NCBI GenBank assembly: GCA_041663205.1 | Contig: JBAZQZ010000027.1 | Location: 1 to 11,334, forward strand | DNA length: 11,334 nt | Origin: UM-FILTER-38-24 sp041663205 | Lineage (GTDB): Bacteria; Patescibacteriota; Gracilibacteria; UBA1369; LOWO2-01-FULL-3 | Reading direction: 5' to 3' | Part shown: positions 6,633 through 11,334 of the stretch, piece after piece | Layout of the letters: every line of letters starts with the position of its first letter | How positions within the stretch are numbered: the stretch's first letter is position 1 | Notes under the pieces: model-generated | Told to the model about the DNA's origin: nothing | The model's input: the letters and a program-made list of their open reading frames with translations, nothing else | Databases searched by the model: none | Position numbers and translations under genes: made by a program

Positions 6633-7934
6633 ATGGCAACGAAAATTTTTATAAAAGATTTTAAGGATCATGTCGATGAAGAAATCCTCATCGAAGGATG
6701 GATGTTTAACAAGCGTGGAAGCGGCAAAATCTACTTTATGGAACTCCGCGACGGGACCGGAATCACGCAAGGAATAGTTGTACAAAATGCCGTTTCGGAG
6801 GAAATTTTCGCGAGAGCATTGTCGCTCACAATAGAATCTTCGGTCAGAGTCACGGGAACGATTTCAAAACATCCAAAACTTGAAAATACATATGAACTTC
6901 AGGTAAAAGACATAGAAATTGTTCAACTTGTAAAAGATGATTACCCGATAGGCAAAAAAGAACACGGCCCTGACTTCTTGCTCGAGAACCGTCATTTATG
7001 GCTTCGTTCTCCCAAGCAACGCGCCATTCAGAGAGTCAGAAACACTATAATAAACGCGATTTACGAATACTTAAACGACAATAATTTTATAAAAATCGAC
7101 GCTCCGATTTTGACTCCAAACGCATGCGAAGGCACGACCGAACTTTTTGAAATGGAATATTTTGACGAAGGAAAGGCTTATTTGTCACAATCCGGCCAGC
7201 TATACATTGAAGCCGCCATTTTCTCTGTCGGCAGATGTTTCGATTTTGGTCCCGTTTTCAGAGCCGAAAAATCCAAAACCCGCAGACACTTAACGGAATT
7301 TTGGATGATGGACGCTGAAGCCGCATTTGTTGAACACGATGAAAACTTAAAAATTCAAGAAGGATTAATTTGTTTTGTTGTTGAAAAAGTCCTCGAAAAA
7401 AATCTTGAAGAATTAAAAACTTTGGAAAGAGACATAGAGCCGTTAAAAAAAATCAAGGCTCCGTTTTACAGAAAAACCCACTACGACACAGTCGAAGAAT
7501 TGCGTGCAATGGGCTCACAAATAACGCATGACAAAGACCTCGGCGCGGAAGATGAAACGATGATAACCCAAAAATACGACAAACCGATTTTTATAGAAAA
7601 ATACCCCGCGGAAGTAAAAGCATTTTATATGAAACGCGATCCGAAAGATCCTACAGTTGCGCTTTGCGCTGACATGCTAGCCCCAGAAGGCTACGGCGAA
7701 ATCATCGGAGGAAGCCAGCGTGAAGACGATTACGACGTACTACTGGGCAGAATCAAAGAACACAAACTTCCACAAGAAGCATTTCAATGGTATCTGGATT
7801 TGCGCAAATACGGCTCAGTCCCCCACAGCGGCTTCGGCATCGGCTTGGAACGCTTAACCGGCTGGCTCTGCGGCATCCATCACATCCGCGAAACCATCCC
7901 CTTCCCAAGGACAATAAACAGGATCTATCCGTAA
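6633..7934 (+). CDS. asnS: asparaginyl-tRNA synthetase
   Basis: Class IIb aminoacyl-tRNA synthetase that charges tRNA-Asn; cytoplasmic. The 433-aa protein has an N-terminal OB-fold anticodon-binding domain (about 1-95; ILIEGWMFNKR, FMELRDGTG). Next come GKKEHGPDFLLENRHLWLR (107-125), motif 1 around FIKIDAPILTPNACEGTTELF (152-172), motif 2 FRAEKSKTRRHLTEFWMMDAE (209-229) and motif 3 SGFGIGLERLTGWLCGI (399-415), followed by RETIPFPRTINRIYP. The KKEHG and ENRHLWLR block, the short total length and the absence of a GAD insertion favour AsnRS over bacterial AspRS. It lies 10 nt after the aminotransferase with only a T-run between, and no Shine-Dalgarno precedes its ATG. Asparaginyl-tRNA would therefore be made directly here, though the amidotransferase route cannot be excluded. 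Confidence 0.95.
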   Translation: MATKIFIKDFKDHVDEEILIEGWMFNKRGSGKIYFMELRDGTGITQGIVVQNAVSEEIFARALSLTIESSVRVTGTISKHPKLENTYELQVKDIEIVQLVKDDYPIGKKEHGPDFLLENRHLWLRSPKQRAIQRVRNTIINAIYEYLNDNNFIKIDAPILTPNACEGTTELFEMEYFDEGKAYLSQSGQLYIEAAIFSVGRCFDFGPVFRAEKSKTRRHLTEFWMMDAEAAFVEHDENLKIQEGLICFVVEKVLEKNLEELKTLERDIEPLKKIKAPFYRKTHYDTVEELRAMGSQITHDKDLGAEDETMITQKYDKPIFIEKYPAEVKAFYMKRDPKDPTVALCADMLAPEGYGEIIGGSQREDDYDVLLGRIKEHKLPQEAFQWYLDLRKYGSVPHSGFGIGLERLTGWLCGIHHIRETIPFPRTINRIYP

Positions 7935-7947
7935 CCAGAAATAGCCA

Positions 7948-8475
7948 ATGAAAACAAAATTATCAATGACGAAAAAATTCTCCTTAGGTATTTTAGTATT
8001 CACAGCCATAACAGGATATGCAAGTTTCATATTTTCAACTATTCAAACACAAACAGCTATCAAAGCATTGACGCAGGAAAACAACATTAAAAGTTACAAT
8101 ATAGTAAAAGAAGCATACGAAAGCATATATTATAACAACCAATTAAACCTGACAGTTAAAAAACTTCAAAAACAAGAAAGAATAATAAACGACGATAATT
8201 TATTAAAAATAACAGACATAGGGGAAGAAATAGGCCAATCATTTTGTAGAGGAAGATTATTTAGGATAGATATAAAGGATCAATTAATGAAAACATTTGA
8301 AACGATATGTAATTCAGCACAAATATTAAAAGAATATAAAGAAGAAAAAAATGGGTTAGCCATGATTTGTTATGAACTTCATCCAACGTCAGATTTTGCG
8401 CAAACATTAAAAACAGAGAACCTTAAAAATTGCAAATTCTTAGATAATGATAATGAAATTTCAAAACTCAGATAA
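7948..8475 (+). CDS. membrane-anchored or exported protein of unknown function
   Basis: I do not recognise this 175-aa protein. After a basic N-terminus (KTKLSMTKK) there is one hydrophobic segment at residues about 11-32, which reads as a signal anchor or uncleaved signal peptide. No lipobox is visible. The rest is hydrophilic, rich in Lys, Glu, Asn and Ile, and largely helical in pattern. Four cysteines sit at 100, 121, 141 and 162, almost evenly spaced; in an exported domain they could form two disulfides. A second possible start is M7. It begins 13 nt after the asnS stop and may be read through from that operon, but it is far more A+T-rich (16 G/C of 60 at 8101-8160, against 37 of 60 at 7801-7860 in asnS), which suggests later acquisition or weak constraint. 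It converges on the kinase module with a 15-nt gap. Confidence 0.72.
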   Translation: MKTKLSMTKKFSLGILVFTAITGYASFIFSTIQTQTAIKALTQENNIKSYNIVKEAYESIYYNNQLNLTVKKLQKQERIINDDNLLKITDIGEEIGQSFCRGRLFRIDIKDQLMKTFETICNSAQILKEYKEEKNGLAMICYELHPTSDFAQTLKTENLKNCKFLDNDNEISKLR

Positions 8476-8490
8476 AACAAAAAACTAATA

Positions 8491-8802
8491 TCAAGCAGAA
8501 ACAAAATAAAAACCATCGGAAGGCACTTTTAATCCGGAATTTTTAATATATTTCAATTTTTCCTCTTTTGAAGCTTGTCTTAATTCAATAGGTAAACGCG
8601 AGTTAATATAAGCGAATAAATCAGAACTTTCAAACTCTCTTGTTTCAGGGTTTACGGGGATAATCCCAATTTTTTGCCAAACTTCATAGGAAATAGCATC
8701 TCCAAGCCTAAAAACAAACTTGCCATTGAAATACAAGTCCCCCATTTTGATAACGGCACTATCAGGCTTTTTATAAACCAATTCAAATTTTTGAATACTC
8801 AT
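8491..8802 (-). CDS. stand-alone HipA N-terminal domain protein, HipS-like
   Basis: A 103-aa protein that resembles the N-subdomain 1 of HipA, the part encoded separately as HipS in HipBST systems, where it acts as the antitoxin of kinase HipT. Visible features are a small beta-rich start with DLYFNGKFVFRLG (22-34) and the block FESSDLFAYINSRLPIELR (57-75), matching the family pattern in which an LFp-F--R-P motif follows the first strands. A short C-terminal segment (GFYFVSA) also resembles family members. The ATG at 8802 forms a 4-nt ATGA overlap with the kinase stop, a classic sign of translational coupling. An in-frame ATG at 8823 would add seven residues. The stop is TGA. The similarity is read by eye and weaker than for the kinase. 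By analogy it would bind and restrain the kinase. Confidence 0.66.
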   Translation of the reverse strand: MSIQKFELVYKKPDSAVIKMGDLYFNGKFVFRLGDAISYEVWQKIGIIPVNPETREFESSDLFAYINSRLPIELRQASKEEKLKYIKNSGLKVPSDGFYFVSA

Positions 8803-9758
8803 ACCATTTTCATTAAAAGACACTGTCTCCTCGACAACGATTCAAAGAGCAAGCTTTTTCTATTGTCGCTAAAATCAATGAATCTATGCTGAGGCATCTT
8901 TAATAATACCTTAGCTATATCAAGACATGCAACTTTATTAAACATTCCCTTAATAGCCAACGTAAATAATTTTTTCCATGGATCTTTAGTAATATAATAT
9001 TCAATCAAGGCAAATATGTTGTCCTCTTTTCCCTCTTCATTAAGAAAAAAAGAATATTTTGCTCCCAAAACATAGTTTTTTTCAAAAGAATCTATATCCA
9101 TTAAGTAATTTTCAACATTTTTCTCATCCAATTCAAATAATAAACTACTGCCATGATCAAACAAAGTGGCAAATTCCCTCTTCGATTTTAAGGTAGATGG
9201 ATCCATTGTAAGCTGAGCCGCCTTGACCATCTTATGTTCTGCTATTCCCCAATTTTCATGATGCCTGTCCATATTCCCTATAAACGCATCAAATACGATC
9301 ATTCTTGCAAAACCAGCCAGGAGGTCATCCGGAGCATAATATCTAGTTCTTATAGCCTTTTCTATGGAACTTAATTTAAAACGTTCCTTGTCTTCACCAA
9401 TAACACCCTTGCCATATAAAATATCAAAATCTTTCTTGAAAGCATGCCTAACCAGAGCTCCAATGGGATTCCAATTAGCAGGCAGTGTCTTTAACTTAAT
9501 AAACTCATCTCTGACACCACCTTTTATAATCTTGATAGAAACTTTTTGCACGTCTAAATTTAACAAATTTCCTAAACCGGAAGCCAACAATTCTGAAAAA
9601 ATTTCTCTTGAATTGTGAGCATATGTTTTAAGAAAAAATTTACTACTATTCTTTTTACTTTTCAAAAGAAGCCTAGGCCGAGTTCCCCCAACAGGCTCCT
9701 CTCCTCTTTGGATGATATAATTATTCTCTTCCAACTCCTTTATCAAAAAAGGTTTCAT
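8799..9758 (-). CDS. HipA/HipT-like serine/threonine kinase, putative toxin
   Basis: A 319-aa protein with the HipA C-terminal kinase fold. The nucleotide loop is GGTRPR (24-29), the ATP lysine is K44 in FFLKTY, and the helix-C glutamate is probably E56 in REIFSE. The catalytic loop is FDAFIGNMDRHHENWGI (156-172) with D164 and N169; the metal-binding DFG equivalent is FDHGSSLLF (200-208) with D201. All catalytic residues are present, so it should be active. HipA and HipT phosphorylate aminoacyl-tRNA synthetases (GltX, TrpS) and stop growth; the target here is unknown. The N-terminal HipA domain is absent from this chain and seems to be supplied by the next gene, with which it shares an ATGA overlap. 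The start at 9758 was chosen because the 21 residues added by an ATG at 9821 are unlike the family and overlap the previous gene. The loop lacks the serines used for autophosphorylation in HipT but has T26. CtkA-type kinases are the other close relatives. Confidence 0.88.
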   Translation of the reverse strand: MKPFLIKELEENNYIIQRGEEPVGGTRPRLLLKSKKNSSKFFLKTYAHNSREIFSELLASGLGNLLNLDVQKVSIKIIKGGVRDEFIKLKTLPANWNPIGALVRHAFKKDFDILYGKGVIGEDKERFKLSSIEKAIRTRYYAPDDLLAGFARMIVFDAFIGNMDRHHENWGIAEHKMVKAAQLTMDPSTLKSKREFATLFDHGSSLLFELDEKNVENYLMDIDSFEKNYVLGAKYSFFLNEEGKEDNIFALIEYYITKDPWKKLFTLAIKGMFNKVACLDIAKVLLKMPQHRFIDFSDNRKSLLFESLSRRQCLLMKMV

Positions 9759-9789
9759 ATAGGTACAGTTAAAAATCCAAAAATATTTT

Positions 9790-9957
9790 TTAATCCTCTT
9801 CCATGACCCCCATCTTTGCAATCCTACCTGCCTCTTCGAGCAATTCTTTGATAGAATACTGTTTTTTAGGTTCTATGATGTCGCTTTTCTTAAGGTAGAG
9901 ATCCATCCCATAAAGCCTAAAAGCACGAGTGCCTGGAGCCTGATCTTTAAATTTCAT
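9790..9957 (-). CDS. 55-aa protein opening the kinase module, unknown
   Basis: I do not recognise this protein. It is mixed in charge, with a lysine-rich middle (LYLKKSDIIEPKKQ) and a C-terminal stretch, IKELLEEAGRIAKMG, that should form an amphipathic helix. No helix-turn-helix is evident. The frame stays open upstream to an ATG at 10119 (109 aa). However, a good promoter lies inside that extension, whose first 37 residues are Cys/Phe-rich and read like translated T-rich spacer, so ATG 9957 is preferred. It ends 31 nt before the kinase start, so it is probably co-transcribed. Its position fits an antitoxin, regulator or leader. A remnant of a larger gene is also possible. Confidence 0.5.
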   Translation of the reverse strand: MKFKDQAPGTRAFRLYGMDLYLKKSDIIEPKKQYSIKELLEEAGRIAKMGVMEED

Positions 9958-9982
9958 AAACAATGAATTATAACTCGTCGCA

Positions 9983-10010
9983 ATTATATCCACTTTTAAA
10001 AAATTCACAA
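9983..10010 (-). promoter_or_regulatory. sigma70-type promoter of the kinase module
   Basis: On the minus strand TTGTGA (10005-10010), a 16-bp spacer and a perfect TATAAT (9983-9988) precede the 55-aa gene. The predicted start is near 9976, about 19 nt before ATG 9957. A second TATAAT at 9967-9972 lies 9 nt before the ATG and could give a leaderless transcript. The two -10 copies form a direct repeat of AATTATA with 16-bp period. The rest of the gap up to 10133 is A-rich on the plus strand, with repeated AAACAAA runs. Confidence 0.62.
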
Positions 10011-10133
10011 AAGATTCAACAAACAAAAAATTCACACCGCTAAAGCAAGCCGAAAAACAAACAAAAAAGTGTTGTTGCAATCCCGACGACAAACAAATAA
10101 CATATCCATGTTCGCACACTAAAACTCATCCCC

Positions 10134-11084
10134 ATGTTCCAACCCGTCGCTGATTTTATCACCTACAATCTCCTTTACCTGAATCAAGGAACACGGCTTA
10201 CTTCAAGCATAAACTTCTTTATTTATGATACGCTGAAAATTCTCTTTTTGATATTTTTCGTCGTCTCAATAATAGCTTTCGTAAAAACTTTCCTACCGAC
10301 GACAAAACTGAAAAACATGATGCTAAAGACCAGATTCGGACTTGGAAATTTGGCGGCCGCCGTTTTCGGAGCGGTCACACCGTTTTGTTCCTGCTCCTCA
10401 ATCCCGATTTTTATCGGCTTTCTAAAGGCAAAAGTCCCTGTTGGCATAGCATTTTCTTTCCTCATCACCTCCCCTCTCGTAAACGAAGTTGCATTCGTAA
10501 TTATGGGCGGAATGTTTGGCTGGAAATTAGCCGCGCTATACGCCATTTCGGGCATATTGCTCGGAGTCATAGCCGGTATGATACTGGGCGCTCTCAAAAT
10601 GGAAAAAAATATTATTTTAGACAACGAAGGCAAAGACATTGAAGAAAAATACCTGCCGAAAACTTTCTCCGGAAAACTGCAATTCGCGCTGACCGAAGGC
10701 AAAAAAACACTTGAAAAACTATTGCCGTACATCATAGGCGGTGTCGCGGTCGGAGCCGCAATTCACGGATATGTTCCCCAAGAATTTTTTGAAAATTACG
10801 TAGGCAAAAACAGCATTTTATCAGTCCCCATAGCCGTAATCATAGGCATCCCGATCTACGCCGGCTGTTCCACAATCGTCCCTCTGATATTTTCAATCAC
10901 GGCAAACGGCGTCCCCCTGGGAACCTCCCTCGCCTTCATGATGGCTATCGCCGGCCTTTCCCTGCCCGAAGCGATAATCCTCAAAAGAGTCATGAAATTC
11001 AAACTGCTTTTAGCATTCTTCGCCACAGTCGCAGTCGGAATCACGATAATCGGCTATTTATTTAACTTCCTTGGTACCACCTGA
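10134..11084 (+). CDS. permease of the UPF0718 (DUF318)/ArsP type
   Basis: Polytopic inner-membrane protein of 316 aa. Hydrophobic segments lie at about 27-52, 70-94, 101-125, 129-153, 197-213, 228-255, 261-282 and 289-313, with a charged cytosolic-type loop at about 155-195. The motif TPFCSCSSIPI (82-92) carries the CxC pair C85/C87 typical of this family. The second half repeats the pattern as YAGCSTIVPL (242-251, C245), consistent with an internally duplicated fold. Relatives include ArsP, which exports methylated or aromatic trivalent arsenicals, and permeases proposed to move other thiol-reactive ions; the substrate here is not deducible. No ArsR-type regulator or thioredoxin gene is adjacent. 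No Shine-Dalgarno is seen; TAAAAC lies 8 nt before the ATG. Its 3' end overlaps the convergent small gene by 27 bp. Confidence 0.87.
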   Translation: MFQPVADFITYNLLYLNQGTRLTSSINFFIYDTLKILFLIFFVVSIIAFVKTFLPTTKLKNMMLKTRFGLGNLAAAVFGAVTPFCSCSSIPIFIGFLKAKVPVGIAFSFLITSPLVNEVAFVIMGGMFGWKLAALYAISGILLGVIAGMILGALKMEKNIILDNEGKDIEEKYLPKTFSGKLQFALTEGKKTLEKLLPYIIGGVAVGAAIHGYVPQEFFENYVGKNSILSVPIAVIIGIPIYAGCSTIVPLIFSITANGVPLGTSLAFMMAIAGLSLPEAIILKRVMKFKLLLAFFATVAVGITIIGYLFNFLGTT

Positions 11085-11297
11085 TTTCTCGGTTATCAAT
11101 TTTTCCAGCTCGGCGACTAAAGTATCTCTGGCTTTCGCAAAAGGGGTAAGAACCTCAAGCGCCACTTGAACAGACAAAACTCCACTCTTAACCAATCTGG
11201 CTATTTCCGCTACGACAAAATCCGGACGCTCAATCACCGCAACAACTTCAGTAGGTGCACTATAACGCTCCTCCACTCTTTTTTCACCCATAGCCAT
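11058..11297 (-). CDS. 79-aa helical protein of unknown function
   Basis: I do not recognise this small acidic/basic protein. From residue about 24 it is predicted helical: DFVVAEIARLVKSGVLSVQVALEVLTPF is followed by a charged helix, KARDTLVAELEKLITEK. It has no signal peptide or cysteine. ATG 11297 is used; an in-frame ATG at 11291 is equally possible. Its last codons overlap the 3' end of the convergent permease by 27 bp. The sustained amphipathic pattern supports a real gene, but without homology it remains tentative. Confidence 0.6.
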   Translation of the reverse strand: MAMGEKRVEERYSAPTEVVAVIERPDFVVAEIARLVKSGVLSVQVALEVLTPFAKARDTLVAELEKLITEKSGGTKEVK

Positions 11298-11306
11298 AAT
11301 AATAAT

Positions 11307-11312
11307 TTTATA
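11307..11312 (-). promoter_or_regulatory. possible -10 box of the 79-aa gene
   Basis: TATAAA on the minus strand ends 9 nt before the ATG at 11297, inside the 12-bp palindrome ATTTTATAAAAT (11305-11316). A -35 would lie at the window edge and cannot be judged. In such A+T-rich DNA this could be chance. Confidence 0.35.
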
Positions 11313-11334
11313 AAATAATCAAGGCTCCACCATA

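Noticed and set aside
6633..9758. asnS as the target of the HipA-like kinase because they are close
   Set aside because: Known targets of the family are synthetases, but asnS is operonic with the aminotransferase on the other strand and shows no link beyond proximity.
9759..9821. Longer kinase start adding 21 residues
   Set aside because: The added residues (Trp/Lys-rich) are unlike the kinase family, overlap the preceding gene, and the ATG at 9758 begins a normal N-terminus.
9958..10119. N-terminal extension making the 55-aa protein 109 aa
   Set aside because: The extension contains a TTGTGA-16-TATAAT promoter, starts with Cys/Phe-rich residues typical of translated T-rich spacer, and matches no family I know. 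Kept only as an alternative.
8491..11084. TGA read as glycine (Gracilibacteria/SR1-type code)
   Set aside because: TGA ends the HipS-like protein, the kinase (within a neat ATGA overlap) and the permease at sensible points, and I saw no in-frame TGA inside the conserved core genes.
1..11334. CRISPR array, insertion sequence or phage genes
   Set aside because: No regularly spaced repeat series, transposase, integrase or terminal inverted repeats were seen on either strand.

Overview
The window reads as a stretch of chromosome from a bacterium with moderate to low G+C and tightly packed genes. The standard code fits: TGA ends three of the genes, and I see no in-frame TGA inside the conserved ones. 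A small-genome, possibly Candidate Phyla Radiation-like organism would fit the very short intergenic gaps, a phosphoketolase in place of visible classical glycolytic genes, and the apparent absence of Shine-Dalgarno sequences. The sequence alone does not prove that placement, and I name no taxon.

Layout. (1) 1-2543, minus strand: a HAD-family hydrolase, then a tRNA-dihydrouridine synthase, then a tRNA m7G46 methyltransferase that runs off the left edge. The last two are 5 nt apart and form a tRNA-modification pair. (2) 2544-2687: a divergent intergenic region with a 16-bp direct repeat. (3) 2688-5510, plus strand: xylulose-5-phosphate/fructose-6-phosphate phosphoketolase followed by a YqeY protein. 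(4) 5509-5703: a complete minus-strand tRNA-Tyr(GUA) with its own terminator and a sigma70-type promoter, back to back with a plus-strand promoter. (5) 5714-7934: a branched-chain aminotransferase and asparaginyl-tRNA synthetase, 10 nt apart. (6) 7935 to about 10130: a visibly A+T-richer islet. It holds an anchored protein of unknown function on the plus strand and, on the minus strand, a three-gene HipA-like kinase module: a 55-aa protein, a HipT-like kinase, and a HipS-like stand-alone HipA N-terminal domain. (7) 10134-11297: a CxC-motif permease (UPF0718/ArsP type) and a small convergent gene of unknown function overlapping its 3' end.

The core genes serve translation (trmB, dus, tRNA-Tyr, asnS, yqeY) and central carbon or amino-acid metabolism (xfp, bcat). 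The accessory part is the kinase module. It resembles split HipBST toxin-antitoxin systems, but the HipS-like domain is encoded after the kinase, no HTH (HipB) gene is visible, and the first gene is a 55-aa protein I do not recognise. This is the best candidate for something undescribed.

Regulation. I see no convincing Shine-Dalgarno sequence at any start. Several genes instead have a -10-like hexamer 7-10 nt before the ATG, which suggests leaderless or nearly leaderless mRNAs. Core genes and RNA calls are firm; promoter calls are by eye.
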